Source: Clostridia bacterium
Lineage (GTDB): Bacteria; Bacillota; Clostridia; Oscillospirales; Acutalibacteraceae
NCBI GenBank assembly: GCA_017380575.1
Contig: JAFODS010000046.1
Location: 1 to 64,000 of the forward strand
Direction of reading: 5' to 3'
DNA: 64,000 bases
Program-made: the position numbers and the translations under genes
The notes under the pieces: model-generated
What the model was told of the DNA's origin: nothing
The model's database searches: none
The model's input: only the letters and a program-made list of their open reading frames with translations
In this document: one piece after another, positions 39,121-48,957 of the stretch
Position numbering within the stretch: the first letter of the stretch is position 1
How the letters are laid out: the number at the start of each line of letters is the position of its first letter

Positions 39121-39960
39121 ATGTTTAAATCGATTTTTTCATTCATTATGTCTTGTATAATTTCTCTTTGTGTAGCACTCGATATTCCTTGCTATCCGAT
39201 GGGAGAAAAGCTTGACCTTGATAAATTTGACCTCACTTTTGAGGACAATTTTGAGGGTGAGCTTGACCGCAGTGTCTGGTCGGGTCATTATCAGTACGGC
39301 AATACGACAGTTTCACGAAAGGGAAGTTACTGGAATCAGTACCTTGCTCAGACGAAGGACGGTAACCTTGTTATCCCTGTTGTATATCTCGAAGAAGGTA
39401 TGGGTGGTGAAGGTGCAGGCTGGTACTCAGCAGGTGTCGATACAGATGCCGATGCGGAAAACGGCTTCAGTCAGAAATTCGGTTACTTTGAGTGCCGATG
39501 CATTCTCCCGAAGGGTTCGGATATCTGGAGTGCTTTCTGGCTTATGAACAGCGGTGTATTTGATGAAGACGGAAGCGGTCGTGACGGTACTGAAATTGAT
39601 ATTTTTGAGAGCGACTGTTACGGAGATTTTATGGAGAATGCGGTAACTTCAAACCTCCATTTCGACGGTTACGGTGATGCACATCAGAAGCACGGGGCAA
39701 CAAAGTTTTTGCTTAAGAACAACCCTTACGAGGAGTTCAACACATACGGTCTTGAGTGGAACGAGAATGAATATATCTTCTATATCAACGGTGTTGAAAC
39801 CTTCCGCACAGACTTTGGCGGTGTGAGTCAGAATGAGGAATATCTTATCCTTTCTGTTGAAATGAAGGGTGAAGACGGTGTGCCGTCAGAAAGAGAAAAC
39901 GTTCCTGCCGAGGGTGCAGAGTTTATCATTGACTACGTAAAAGTTTACCAGTATAAATAA
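39121..39960 (+). CDS. Glycoside hydrolase family 16 enzyme
   Basis: A 279-aa GH16 protein. The catalytic motif EIDIFES (E-x-D-x-x-E) follows WSAFWLMNSG; the C-terminal YVKVYQY is typical. An N-terminal hydrophobic stretch (FKSIFSFIMSCIISLCVA) looks like a signal peptide, so the enzyme is exported or membrane-tethered. GH16 members cut beta-1,3 or beta-1,3-1,4 glucans and related galactans; DGTEIDIFES fits a laminarinase/lichenase-like type, but substrate is uncertain. ATG 39121 is 8 nt after AAGGAG. Confidence 0.85.
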   Translation: MFKSIFSFIMSCIISLCVALDIPCYPMGEKLDLDKFDLTFEDNFEGELDRSVWSGHYQYGNTTVSRKGSYWNQYLAQTKDGNLVIPVVYLEEGMGGEGAGWYSAGVDTDADAENGFSQKFGYFECRCILPKGSDIWSAFWLMNSGVFDEDGSGRDGTEIDIFESDCYGDFMENAVTSNLHFDGYGDAHQKHGATKFLLKNNPYEEFNTYGLEWNENEYIFYINGVETFRTDFGGVSQNEEYLILSVEMKGEDGVPSERENVPAEGAEFIIDYVKVYQYK

Positions 39961-39975
39961 GTACGAACAAAGTAA

Positions 39976-40017
39976 AACTCCAAGATGCGATAAAACATCT
40001 TGGAGTTGATTTTTTAT
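39976..40017 (+). terminator. Terminator after the GH16 gene
   Basis: Perfect 12-bp arms aactccaagatg / catcttggagtt, then gattttttattt. It overlaps the end of the converging thiT gene. Confidence 0.9.
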
Positions 40018-40661
40018 TTGAGTCCGCAAGCTTTTTTCAGCGGTTTAACGGATATTAAGATACAAGCCATAACAATTGTAATAACAGTTTCGGGAAGCAT
40101 AAATGTTGCATTATAAATGAGTGAATAAATAATGCTGAGTGTATTACCCGAATATGTTGCAAGAATTTCCGCACCGTAGCTTGCACCGCCGCCTTCTTCG
40201 AAAAACCATTCTGCATATGTACCGAAGAGGATGTATCCCGAAAGAAAATGAGAAATATACTTCAACACGCAGGCAAAAAACGAACCAAGACCGAATGAAA
40301 TCTGCGGATTTTTAATAAGCTTCTTGAAAATACCGCCGAGACCGAGCATTGCACCTGCAACAATGTAGTCAAACATTGCACAAAGTATAACCTGATACCA
40401 GGCGAAGCCTGCCGTTGCACCCGAAACCCCGAAAAGAGCCTGAAGAATACCGTACACAAGTCCCGCGGAAAGTCCCCATTTTGTCCCGTAAGCGTAGCCG
40501 ACAAAAATAATCGGCACAAAGCTGAAAAGTGTGACAGATCCGCCGTAGGGAAGCTCGCTGAACTTAATGAACGAAAGCACGGTTGACATCGCAACCATAA
40601 TTCCGCTGACTGTGAGCTTAACTGTATTGTCATTCATTTTATTTGATTTTTTACTTCTCAT
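40014..40661 (-). CDS. thiT: Thiamine ECF transporter substrate-binding protein ThiT
   Basis: A 215-aa six-helix membrane protein. SELPYGGSVTLFSFVPII and the later GYILFGTYAEWFFEE and YSLIYNATFMLPETV are characteristic of the ThiT S-component, which binds thiamine and works with a shared energizing module encoded elsewhere. AAAGGAG precedes ATG 40661. A TPP riboswitch and attenuator stand upstream, which confirms the thiamine role. Confidence 0.92.
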   Translation of the reverse strand: MRSKKSNKMNDNTVKLTVSGIMVAMSTVLSFIKFSELPYGGSVTLFSFVPIIFVGYAYGTKWGLSAGLVYGILQALFGVSGATAGFAWYQVILCAMFDYIVAGAMLGLGGIFKKLIKNPQISFGLGSFFACVLKYISHFLSGYILFGTYAEWFFEEGGGASYGAEILATYSGNTLSIIYSLIYNATFMLPETVITIVMACILISVKPLKKACGLK

Positions 40662-40699
40662 AAATTTTCGGCTCCTTTACCTGATATCCGAAACGGCAA

Positions 40700-40730
40700 C
40701 AAAAAACGCTCGGTTAGTTAAACCGAGCGT
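40700..40730 (-). terminator. Attenuator hairpin of the TPP riboswitch
   Basis: On the minus strand acgctcggtt / aaccgagcgt with a 5-nt loop, followed by TTTTTT, between the riboswitch and thiT. It should form when TPP is bound and stop thiT transcription. Confidence 0.88.
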
Positions 40731-40751
40731 AAGTTAGTTTTATATAACAAT

Positions 40752-40825
40752 ATCTTCCTACGTCGGCATTATCCGCATCAGGTTAGAGGGTATAATCTCA
40801 GCCGACCGAAGTCAGCACCCCTGTA
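40752..40825 (-). ncRNA. TPP riboswitch (THI element) controlling thiT
   Basis: On the minus strand: aggggtgctg, then ctgagattataccct, then aacctgatgcggataatgcc and gacgtagg, i.e. the conserved CUGAGA, ACCUGAU and GGxUAAUGCC motifs in the right order. It senses thiamine pyrophosphate. Confidence 0.96.
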
Positions 40826-40888
40826 TTTGATTTTTTATAATAATACACCCTGAAAACGAATTTGTCAACAACAGAGAGGAAAACACGG

Positions 40889-42427
40889 TTACTTATTCCA
40901 GAATTTTCTGTCGAGCGAACGGTACTGGATTGCTTCTGCGATGTGGTTGACTTCGATAATTTCTGAAGCTTCAAGGTCTGCAATCGTTCTTGCAACACGA
41001 AGAATCTTGTCGTAAGCTCTTGCTGAAAGTCCGAGCTTGTCAAACGACATCTGAAGCATCTTCATCGCAGCTTCCGAAGCGACACAGAATTCCCTTGTCA
41101 TTGCCGCATTCATCTGTGCATTACAGTTGGCGTTTGTACCCTTAAGCCTGTCTTGCTGAATCTTTCGTGCCTTTTCAACTCTTTCACGGATTTTTGCGGA
41201 AGGCTCACCTTTGTGAGTGTCGGAAAGCTTTTCAAAATCAACGGGCGGTACCTCAATATGAATATCAATTCGGTCAAGAAGCGGGCCGCTGACCTTTGAA
41301 AGATATCTTGAAGCCGCACCATCACGGCAGGTACATTCCCTTACAGGATGACCAAAATATCCGCACGGACAGGGATTCATCGCACACACAAGCATAACCG
41401 AACAAGGATAGCTTGATGTACCCGAAGCTCGTGAAATCGTGATTTTCCCGTCTTCAAGAGGCTGACGCATAATCTCCATTGACTGTCTTGAAAATTCGGG
41501 AAGCTCATCAAGGAAAAGCACACCGTTATGTGCAAGCGAAAGTTCGCCCGGCTTCGGTACGGCACCGCCGCCAGAAAGCCCCATTGTTGAAACCGTATGG
41601 TGGGGCGAACGGAAAGGTCGGGTTGTTATAAGCTGTGACCTGCCTTTAAGTGCACCTGCAACGGAATAAATCTTTGTTGTTTCAAGGCTTTCTTCAAAAG
41701 TCATTGACGGCAGAATGGACGGTATTCTTTTTGCGAGCATGCTTTTGCCTGTGCCGGGACTGCCGATCATAAGCGTGTTATGTCCGCCTGCTGCGGCAAC
41801 CTCAAGTGCACGCTTTGCTTCATACTGTCCTTTTACATCTGCAAAATCGGGCATATACAAAAATTCGTCAGAGTTGCTGTTAACTGTAGGCACGGCAGGC
41901 TGAATTTTATAAAGATCCCTGAAATGGTCAACAACCTGCATAACGCTGTTAACGGGAAGAACGTTGATTCCTTCAACAACAGCTGCCTCGTTTGCATTGA
42001 CTTCGGGAACAAAAACGCTGTGAAAGCCGTTTTGCTGTGCACTGATCACCATCGGGAGAACACCGTTGATGTGACGAATTTTTCCGTCAAGCGAAAGCTC
42101 GCCGAGGAAGGCGTAACCGTCCGTATTTGCGTTAAGCTGTCCCGAGGCAAGAAGAAGCGTTACGAACATCGCAAGGTCGTAAATCGGACCTTCCTTACGT
42201 CTGTCTGCAGGAGCAAGGTTAACCGTTATTCTGCTGACGGGGAATGTGAAACCGCAGTTCTTGATTGCGGAATGAACTCTGTCGCGTGATTCGCTGACAG
42301 CGGAGTCGGGCAGGCCGACAACGTCAAATCTCGGCAATCCCGAAGAAATATCAGCTTCAACCGTAACGGGGAAAACATCCATTCCGAATGTACCCAGGCT
42401 GTTAACTCTTGCAAACAAAACGCTCAC
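40889..42427 (-). CDS. comM: YifB/ComM family Mg-chelatase-like AAA ATPase
   Basis: A 512-aa protein of standard length. The N-terminal Lon-like domain (about 1-170) is followed by the AAA module with Walker A GSPGTGKS, Walker B VLFLDELPEF and CAMNPCPCG, then the Mg-chelatase C-terminal domain with the cluster CPCGYFGHPVRECTC. In Haemophilus and Vibrio ComM is a branch-migration helicase in natural transformation; here the role may be similar. Stands alone between thiT and the fucose operon. Confidence 0.93.
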   Translation of the reverse strand: MSVLFARVNSLGTFGMDVFPVTVEADISSGLPRFDVVGLPDSAVSESRDRVHSAIKNCGFTFPVSRITVNLAPADRRKEGPIYDLAMFVTLLLASGQLNANTDGYAFLGELSLDGKIRHINGVLPMVISAQQNGFHSVFVPEVNANEAAVVEGINVLPVNSVMQVVDHFRDLYKIQPAVPTVNSNSDEFLYMPDFADVKGQYEAKRALEVAAAGGHNTLMIGSPGTGKSMLAKRIPSILPSMTFEESLETTKIYSVAGALKGRSQLITTRPFRSPHHTVSTMGLSGGGAVPKPGELSLAHNGVLFLDELPEFSRQSMEIMRQPLEDGKITISRASGTSSYPCSVMLVCAMNPCPCGYFGHPVRECTCRDGAASRYLSKVSGPLLDRIDIHIEVPPVDFEKLSDTHKGEPSAKIRERVEKARKIQQDRLKGTNANCNAQMNAAMTREFCVASEAAMKMLQMSFDKLGLSARAYDKILRVARTIADLEASEIIEVNHIAEAIQYRSLDRKFWNK

Positions 42428-42569
42428 CTCTGACTTTTTAATAAAAACATTAAACCAAATTTATGCAAGTTTTTCAAGTAATTTACTTTATTTTTATAAA
42501 CGGTTATTGTATAATATCATAGAATAGGTGTAATTTAGCCGTTTAGTATTTTTAAAAGGAGAATTTATT

Positions 42570-42998
42570 ATGCTTAAAAACATTCCCTCAGTGCTTTCGC
42601 CTGAGCTTCTTAAAACTCTTATGGAAATGGGTCACGGTGACTATCTTGTAATCGGTGACGGCAATTTCCCCGCAGCAACAAATGCAAAACGCCTTATCCG
42701 TTGCGACGGTCACGGTGTTCCCGAGATTCTTGACGCTATCCTTAAGCTTATGCCGCTTGATACATACGTTGAAAATCCCGTTGGTCTTATGGATAACGGT
42801 GATCCCGAAAACCGTCCCGAAATCTGGGCAGTTTACAAGGATATCATTGAAAAGAACGAAGGCGACAAGGGTATTGAGCTTGTTGAACGTTTTGATTTCT
42901 ATGATAAGGCAAAGGGTGCTTTTGCAATCATCGCAACAGGTGAAACAGCAATCTATGCAAACATTATTCTTCAAAAGGGTGTTGTAATCAATGACTAA
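42570..42998 (+). CDS. fucU: L-fucose mutarotase (RbsD/FucU family)
   Basis: A 142-aa protein. MGHGDYLVIGDGNFPA contains the conserved His/Asp of the family, and ERFDFYDKAKGAFAIIATGE fits FucU rather than RbsD. It interconverts the alpha and beta anomers of L-fucose. AAAGGAG precedes the start; an upstream TATAAT lies at 42510-42515. It overlaps the kinase gene by 8 nt. First gene of the fucose operon. Confidence 0.88.
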   Translation: MLKNIPSVLSPELLKTLMEMGHGDYLVIGDGNFPAATNAKRLIRCDGHGVPEILDAILKLMPLDTYVENPVGLMDNGDPENRPEIWAVYKDIIEKNEGDKGIELVERFDFYDKAKGAFAIIATGETAIYANIILQKGVVIND

Positions 42999-44457
42999 GA
43001 GAGTTCTTGCTTTTGACTTCGGTGCTTCAAGCGGACGAGCAATCATCGGTTGCTTTGACGGCGAGAAAATTACACTCGAAGAGGTTCACCGTTTTTCAAA
43101 CGACCCCGTAAGCGTTGGCGGTACGGTTTATTGGGATGTCCTCAGACTTTTCTATGAAATCAAGCAGGGTATCATCAAGGCACGTATGGCAGGCGGATTT
43201 GACAGCATCGGTATCGACACCTGGGGTGTTGACTTCGGTCTTATCGATGCTGAAGGCAAGCTTATGGAAAACCCGATTCACTACCGCGATGCACGTACCG
43301 TCGGTATGGTGGATGAGGCTTTCAAAACAATGCCGAGAGAAAAAATCTACGGAATAACAGGTATCCAGTTTATGGAGCTCAACACCTTGTTCCAGTTGAT
43401 TTCACTTAAAAAGAACAGACCGTGGATGCTTGAAAGAGCAGACAAAATGCTCTTTATGCCCGACCTTTTTGCTTATATGCTTACAGGCAAGATGTGCGCT
43501 GAATATTCAATTGCATCCACTTCACAGATAATTGACCTCAAGACAAAGAGCTGGTCAAAGGAGCTTCTTGAAGCCTTCGGAATTAAGGAAGATATCTTCG
43601 CTCCGCTTGTAAAGCCGGGTACAGTTCTCGGAATGCTCACTCCCGAAATCTGCGAGGAGTGCGGAGTTGACCCCGTTCCCGTAATCTCTGTCTGCGGTCA
43701 CGACACACAGTCGGCAATAACATCCGTGCCTTGTGAGGACGGCAAGTTTGCTTTCCTTTCAAGCGGTACGTGGTCACTTTTCGGCACAGAGCTTGAAAAG
43801 CCGATTGTTAACGAAACTTCACTTAATATCAACATCACAAACGAGGGCGGATTTGACGATACAGTCGGATTCCTCAAAAACATCATTGGTTTGTGGCTGA
43901 TTCAGGAAAGCAGACGTCAGTGGCAGCGACAGGGCGAGGATTATTCCTACGCTGACCTTGAAAAGCTTGCTCTTGCAGCTGAGCCGTTCAAGTGCTTCAT
44001 CGATCCCGATGCTCCCGAGTTTGTGCCTCACGGAAATATCCCGAAGCGTGTTCAGGAATTCTGTGAAAAGACAGGACAGTATGTTCCGCAGACTGTCGGT
44101 GAGATTATGCGTTGCATCTACGAAAGTCTTGCAATGAAATACAAGCTCACTTTCGAAAAGCTCTGCGAATGTACAGAACGTGATTATCCCGTTATCCACG
44201 TTATCGGCGGCGGAACAAAGGATACTCTTCTTTGTCAGCTTACCGCAAACTCCTGTAACCGTACCGTTAAGGCAGGTCCGATTGAAGCAACAGTTATGGG
44301 TAATGTTGCAGTACAGTTGATGTCTGATAATTCGGTTGCAGATATCAGCGAAGCAAGAAAGATCGTTGCAAATTCTTCCGAGCTTAAGACATACATTCCC
44401 GCAGACGTTGACAAGTGGGAAGAGGCATATGCAGATTTCCTCAAAATTGTGAAATAA
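42991..44457 (+). CDS. fucK: FGGY-family kinase (L-fuculokinase/rhamnulokinase type)
   Basis: A 488-aa sugar kinase. AFDFGASSGRAI is the N-terminal phosphate-binding loop; DTWGVDFGLID, YRDART, AFLSSGTWSLFG and the C-terminal VIHVIGGGTKD are typical of the rhamnulokinase branch of FGGY kinases. Flanked by fucose mutarotase and isomerase, it most likely phosphorylates L-fuculose; L-rhamnulose is the alternative. Aldolase is not in the window. Confidence 0.87.
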   Translation: MTKRVLAFDFGASSGRAIIGCFDGEKITLEEVHRFSNDPVSVGGTVYWDVLRLFYEIKQGIIKARMAGGFDSIGIDTWGVDFGLIDAEGKLMENPIHYRDARTVGMVDEAFKTMPREKIYGITGIQFMELNTLFQLISLKKNRPWMLERADKMLFMPDLFAYMLTGKMCAEYSIASTSQIIDLKTKSWSKELLEAFGIKEDIFAPLVKPGTVLGMLTPEICEECGVDPVPVISVCGHDTQSAITSVPCEDGKFAFLSSGTWSLFGTELEKPIVNETSLNINITNEGGFDDTVGFLKNIIGLWLIQESRRQWQRQGEDYSYADLEKLALAAEPFKCFIDPDAPEFVPHGNIPKRVQEFCEKTGQYVPQTVGEIMRCIYESLAMKYKLTFEKLCECTERDYPVIHVIGGGTKDTLLCQLTANSCNRTVKAGPIEATVMGNVAVQLMSDNSVADISEARKIVANSSELKTYIPADVDKWEEAYADFLKIVK

Positions 44458-44513
44458 AAACCAAACCGAAAGGTTGGAAATAAAGTAAATTAATCTGAAA
44501 GGATGATATTATA

Positions 44514-46313
44514 ATGGCAGAAAACAGATTGATCGGCGATTATCCCGTAATCGGTATTCGTCCGGTAATTGACGGCAGAAGAGGACCTCTTAAGGTAAGA
44601 GAGGGTCTTGAAGATCAGACAATGGGCATGGCAAAGGCTGCTAAGAAGCTCTTTGAAGAAAATCTCCGTTACTCAAACGGTGAACCCGTTAAGGTTGTTA
44701 TCGCTGACACAACAATCGGCCGTGTTGCAGAAGCTGCAGCTTGTGCTGAAAAGTTTAAGAAAGAGGGCGTTATGATCACTCTTTCTGTTACACCTTGCTG
44801 GTGCTACGGTTCAGAAACAATGGATATGGATCCGATGACAATCAAGGGCGTATGGGGCTTCAACGCTACAGAGCGTCCGGGTGCAGTTTACCTTGCATCA
44901 GTTCTTGCTGCTCACGCACAGAAGGGTCTTCCCGCATTCGGCATCTACGGCCACGATGTTCAGGAAGCTGACGAGTCAGAAAATATTCCTGCAGACGTTG
45001 AAGAGAAGCTTCTCCGCTTTGCTCGTGCAGCAGTTGCAGTTGCAACAATGAAGGGCAAGTCATATCTCCAGATTGGTTCAATCTGTATGGGTATTGCAGG
45101 TTCATCAATCGACCCGAACTTCCTTGAGGAGTATCTCGGTCTTCGCGTTGAGTCAGTTGACGAGGTAGAAATCATCAGACGAATGACAGAAGGCATCTAC
45201 GACGAGGCTGAATTCCAGAAGGCTCTCAAGTGGACAAAGGAAAACTGCAAGGAAGGTTTCGATAAGAACCCCGAGTTCGTAAGAAAGTCAGACGAGCAGA
45301 AGGAAAAGGATTGGGAATTCGTTGTTAAGATGATGGTTATCATCAAGGATCTTATGAACGGAAACAAGAATCTTCCCGAAGGTTGCGAAGAAGAAATGGT
45401 TGGTCACAACGCAATCGCAGCAGGTTTCCAGGGTCAGCGTCAGTGGACAGACTTCTATCCGAATGCTGACTTCGCAGAAGCTCTTTGCAACACATCATTC
45501 GACTGGAACGGTGCTCGTGAGCCTTACATCCTTGCAACAGAAAATGACGTTCTCAACGGTATCTCAATGCTCTTTATGAAATTGCTCACAAACAGAGCTC
45601 AGATGTTTGCAGACGTTCGTACATACTGGTCAACAGATGCTGTTAAGCGTGTAACAGGTTACGACCTTGAAGGTAAGGCTAAGGATGCAGACGGCTTTAT
45701 CCACCTTATCAACTCAGGTGCTTGCTGTCTTGACGCTTGCGGTGAAGTTAAGGACGAAAACGGCAACGCTCTTATCAAAGAGTGGTACAATATGACTCAG
45801 GAAGACATCGACGCTTGTAACAAAGCAACAGAGTGGTGTCCTGCAGATAACGGTTACTTCCGCGGTGCAGGTTACTCTTCACGCTTCCTTACAAAGTCAG
45901 AGATGCCTGCAACAATGATCCGTCTTAACCTCGTTAAGGGTCTCGGTCCCGTTGTTCAGATTGCTGAAGGTTACACAGTAGCACTTCCTGACGAAGTTTC
46001 AGACACAATCTGGAAGAGAACAGACTACACATGGCCTTGCACATGGTTCGCACCGAGATGCACAGGCGAAGGTCCCTTCAAGTCAGCTTATGACCTTATG
46101 AATCATTGGGGTGCAAACCACGGTGCAATTTCTTACGGTCACATCGGTGCTGATATCATCACACTTTGCTCAATGCTCCGTATCCCCGTAACACTCCACA
46201 ACGTTCCCGACGAGAAGATCTTCCGTCCGGCTTGCTGGAATGCTTTCGGCACAAAGGATCTTGAAGCAGCCGACGTAAAGGCTTGCGAAGTTTACGGCCC
46301 GCTTTACAAATAA
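44514..46313 (+). CDS. fucI: L-fucose isomerase
   Basis: A 599-aa protein of normal length. The N-terminus [52 protein letters not shown] and [14 protein letters not shown] are FucI signatures; the Mn-binding acidic residues lie in the middle and C-terminal domains. It converts L-fucose to L-fuculose, step one of the pathway. AAAGGATGA precedes ATG. Codon use is strongly biased, which suggests high expression, in line with life on host or plant glycans. Confidence 0.95.
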   Translation: MAENRLIGDYPVIGIRPVIDGRRGPLKVREGLEDQTMGMAKAAKKLFEENLRYSNGEPVKVVIADTTIGRVAEAAACAEKFKKEGVMITLSVTPCWCYGSETMDMDPMTIKGVWGFNATERPGAVYLASVLAAHAQKGLPAFGIYGHDVQEADESENIPADVEEKLLRFARAAVAVATMKGKSYLQIGSICMGIAGSSIDPNFLEEYLGLRVESVDEVEIIRRMTEGIYDEAEFQKALKWTKENCKEGFDKNPEFVRKSDEQKEKDWEFVVKMMVIIKDLMNGNKNLPEGCEEEMVGHNAIAAGFQGQRQWTDFYPNADFAEALCNTSFDWNGAREPYILATENDVLNGISMLFMKLLTNRAQMFADVRTYWSTDAVKRVTGYDLEGKAKDADGFIHLINSGACCLDACGEVKDENGNALIKEWYNMTQEDIDACNKATEWCPADNGYFRGAGYSSRFLTKSEMPATMIRLNLVKGLGPVVQIAEGYTVALPDEVSDTIWKRTDYTWPCTWFAPRCTGEGPFKSAYDLMNHWGANHGAISYGHIGADIITLCSMLRIPVTLHNVPDEKIFRPACWNAFGTKDLEAADVKACEVYGPLYK

Positions 46314-46338
46314 GATAAGAAACGTTTAGTCTATATTT

Positions 46339-46374
46339 TTGCAGGGTATTCATTACGGATACCCTGCATTTTTA
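46339..46374 (+). terminator. Terminator after fucI
   Basis: Arms tgcagggtat / ataccctgca with a 9-nt loop, followed by TTTTT. Confidence 0.9.
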
Positions 46375-46413
46375 TAATAATTGAAAATTTGATCCGTTCA
46401 TAATACAGTGTGC

Positions 46414-46443
46414 TTGACACTGATATGAGTGATGGGATATAAT
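46414..46443 (+). promoter_or_regulatory. Consensus promoter of the acyltransferase gene
   Basis: TTGACA (46414-46419), 18-bp spacer, TATAAT (46438-46443). Start codons at 46429 and 46432 lie inside it and so cannot be used. Confidence 0.88.
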
Positions 46444-46491
46444 CTGAATACAAGTTATGCGGAATATTTTGCACAAAAGGAGTTGATTATA

Positions 46492-47589
46492 TTGTCTCTA
46501 AACATTGATTGTAAAAAGTCAAAATCAGAAGACTTTGCAATATTCGATGTGTTAAAGCTGATTATGTCTTTTTTTGTTGTATGTATTCATACTGGAATAG
46601 GTGCTACTACTACTGAAATGAATCTGTATTTTTTACAGGGGTTGTTTCGTGTTGCGGTGCCGATCTTCTTTTTTCTTGCAGGATATTTTTTGTTCAGAAA
46701 AATCCCTAAGGAAAAAGTTATGAGCAAGGAAAGTAGTGAAACAATAAAAAGATATTTTTACAGAATATTATTAATTTACGTCATTTGGAGCTTTGTTTAT
46801 CTTGTTATTGCACAAATTCCGGAATGGATAAAAAACGGATTCAGCTTAAGAGATCTGTTTGTATATATTGAGTATGCAACCATAAGAGGTGACAGCTATC
46901 TGCATTTATGGTATCTTTCGTCCTTGTTTACGGGTGTTGCACTTGTATTTTTATCACGTAAATGGTTCAGCTTGAGAGATTCATTGATAATTTCGATTGT
47001 ATTTTTTGTAGTAGGCTTATTATTACAGCCCTATTACTTTTTGATAAAACCTGTTATTGAAGGTTTCCCTGTTACAAATTGGCTGATGTATAATATCTTT
47101 AACCGGTTTATAGGTGGTCCGCGGTGCGGGTTGTTTTTCGGCTTTGTGTATGTTGCGTTAGGTGCGTATTTTGCGGAGCATAAAAAAGTTTTACCGCGGT
47201 ACATTAGCCTTATCGGGTTGATTGTTTCGTTCGCATTATCTATAGCGGAGATTACACTCATAGATAACAAATGGTCGTGGGATGGTGGTACTTATGGTGC
47301 TTTACAGTTATCACACATACCGTTAGTGATTAGTCTGTTTTGCTTTTTGTTTTCTTTTAAAAATGTAAAGATTGGACATTCAAAAGAAATCAGAAGTATT
47401 TCAACGTTAGTGTATCTTATACATCCTGCTATTATTCTAATGGCGAAGTTGATTCCGGGATATACACAAATCAGCAAACATCTTTTTGTTTCGGGAATAA
47501 TTGTATATTTTTTGAGTATTGTAATTTCGATTGTATGGATAACAGCAGAAAAGAATAAGGCGTTCAGATTTTTAAAAAAAATCAGATAA
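46492..47589 (+). CDS. Acyltransferase family 3 membrane protein
   Basis: A 365-aa multi-span protein. The first helix DVLKLIMSFFVVCIHTGIG carries the catalytic His in the position usual for the family; about ten hydrophobic helices follow. Such enzymes O-acetylate or succinylate surface sugars. TTG 46492 is the best start: AAGGAG lies 9 nt upstream, while the longer frame from 46429 starts inside the promoter. Its AT-rich composition differs from the fucose genes and matches the following glycan genes. Confidence 0.82.
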   Translation: MSLNIDCKKSKSEDFAIFDVLKLIMSFFVVCIHTGIGATTTEMNLYFLQGLFRVAVPIFFFLAGYFLFRKIPKEKVMSKESSETIKRYFYRILLIYVIWSFVYLVIAQIPEWIKNGFSLRDLFVYIEYATIRGDSYLHLWYLSSLFTGVALVFLSRKWFSLRDSLIISIVFFVVGLLLQPYYFLIKPVIEGFPVTNWLMYNIFNRFIGGPRCGLFFGFVYVALGAYFAEHKKVLPRYISLIGLIVSFALSIAEITLIDNKWSWDGGTYGALQLSHIPLVISLFCFLFSFKNVKIGHSKEIRSISTLVYLIHPAIILMAKLIPGYTQISKHLFVSGIIVYFLSIVISIVWITAEKNKAFRFLKKIR

Positions 47590-47604
47590 AAAGAAGATAG
47601 TTAA

Positions 47605-47650
47605 AAAAGAGGTAATGTAACAGCAAAAGACATTGCCTCTTTTCTATTGT
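47605..47650 (+). terminator. Terminator after the acyltransferase gene
   Basis: Stem aaaagaggtaatgt / acattgcctctttt (one G-T pair), tail ctattgttttg. Confidence 0.8.
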
Positions 47651-47736
47651 TTTGCAGGGGAATTAAATTTGTTATTTAGATTTATTATGTTGAAAAAAAT
47701 ATCAAATAATGATATAATCAACTAAATATATATTGG

Positions 47737-48957
47737 GTGTGTGACAAAGTGAAAAATGTTTTGTTTATAATACCTACCTTAGGCAACGGAGGCGCTGAAA
47801 AAAGCTTTGTCTCTATGCTTGGAAATTTGAATACAGACAAGTACAAGGTGGATATTTTTGCAATACGTCCTACAGGATTAATTGCAGATATGCTTCCGGA
47901 TTATGTGAACTTAATTCAGTTACCGGAAAGGCTTGTAGATTTCAAATTAAGTATAAAACAATCCGTTTTGAAATCACTTAAAAAAGGTGATGTCAGAGGA
48001 GTATTTAACCGCATTATGTACACCTATACTTTGTGGAAACACCATAAAACAAATGAAGCGGAACAACGTGCTTTCAAGTATTATAAAAAAGTCTTTGAAG
48101 GCTATTTTGAACATTACGATGTAGCTGTGAGTTATCTTGAAAAAACGACGAATTATATCGTTTCTGGATTGGTAGATGCAGATGTAAAAATCGGATATTA
48201 TCACAGCGATTATAATAAGCTTAATTTAAACAGCGGCCTTGAAAAGAAACTGACAGAAAATCTTGATTATCTTGTTACGGTTTCGGAAAACTGTGCTGAT
48301 ATTTTGAAAGAATCTTTGCCTGAATATGCAGGTAAGGTAAGAGTTGTTGAAAATATTATTTCAAGAAAAACTCTCCTTGAGCAGGCGAAGGAGGAAAATC
48401 CGTTCATAGACAGTTTTAACGGTATAAGAATTGTAACTGCAGGCAGAGTTTCTCACGAAAAAGGCCCTGACATTGCGGTTGAGACCTGCCGTATCCTAAA
48501 AGAAAAAGGATACAGTGTAAAATGGCATCTTATAGGTAAAGTTGATGACCAAACAGCACTTTCTCTTACAGAGAAGTATGGACTTCCTGAAAATATTATT
48601 TTTGAGGGATTGCTTACGAATCCGTATAAATTTATGTATAATTGTGACATTTACGTTCAGCCTTCAAGATTTGAGGGCAAGAGCATTGCAATAGAAGAGG
48701 CGAAGGCTCTGGGTATACCGGTCGTTACATCAGCGTTCACAACGGCTTTTTCGCAGATTGATCAAAATAAAACGGGTCTTGTTGCAGATGCAATTTCACC
48801 TGAAGCAATCGCTGAAAAAATCGAAATGCTGATTAAAGACAAGGTGCTGTATGAAGAAATAAAACGCAATCTTGAAACTTATCAGTCAAACGAAGATGAG
48901 GTTCTGAAACTGGAAAAATTATTTGATAAAGAAGATGATCTCAATGAGACCAATTAA
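47737..48957 (+). CDS. Glycosyltransferase family 4
   Basis: A 406-aa GT-B enzyme. The start LFIIPTLGNGGAEKSFVSML is the classic GT4 acceptor loop; the C-terminal donor domain has AGRVSHEKGPDIAVE and PSRFEGKSIAIEEAKALGIPVV with the E-x7-E motif. It adds a hexose from a nucleotide sugar to a surface glycan. Start is uncertain: GTG 47737 or GTG 47749, both without a strong ribosome site; a TTGAAA-17-TATAAT promoter ends at 47717. First gene of a four-gene operon. Confidence 0.85.
   Translation: MCDKVKNVLFIIPTLGNGGAEKSFVSMLGNLNTDKYKVDIFAIRPTGLIADMLPDYVNLIQLPERLVDFKLSIKQSVLKSLKKGDVRGVFNRIMYTYTLWKHHKTNEAEQRAFKYYKKVFEGYFEHYDVAVSYLEKTTNYIVSGLVDADVKIGYYHSDYNKLNLNSGLEKKLTENLDYLVTVSENCADILKESLPEYAGKVRVVENIISRKTLLEQAKEENPFIDSFNGIRIVTAGRVSHEKGPDIAVETCRILKEKGYSVKWHLIGKVDDQTALSLTEKYGLPENIIFEGLLTNPYKFMYNCDIYVQPSRFEGKSIAIEEAKALGIPVVTSAFTTAFSQIDQNKTGLVADAISPEAIAEKIEMLIKDKVLYEEIKRNLETYQSNEDEVLKLEKLFDKEDDLNETN

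Noticed and set aside
46429-46491. Longer N-terminus for the acyltransferase
   Set aside because: The start codons fall inside a consensus -35/-10 promoter, and a TTG with a good ribosome site lies at 46492.
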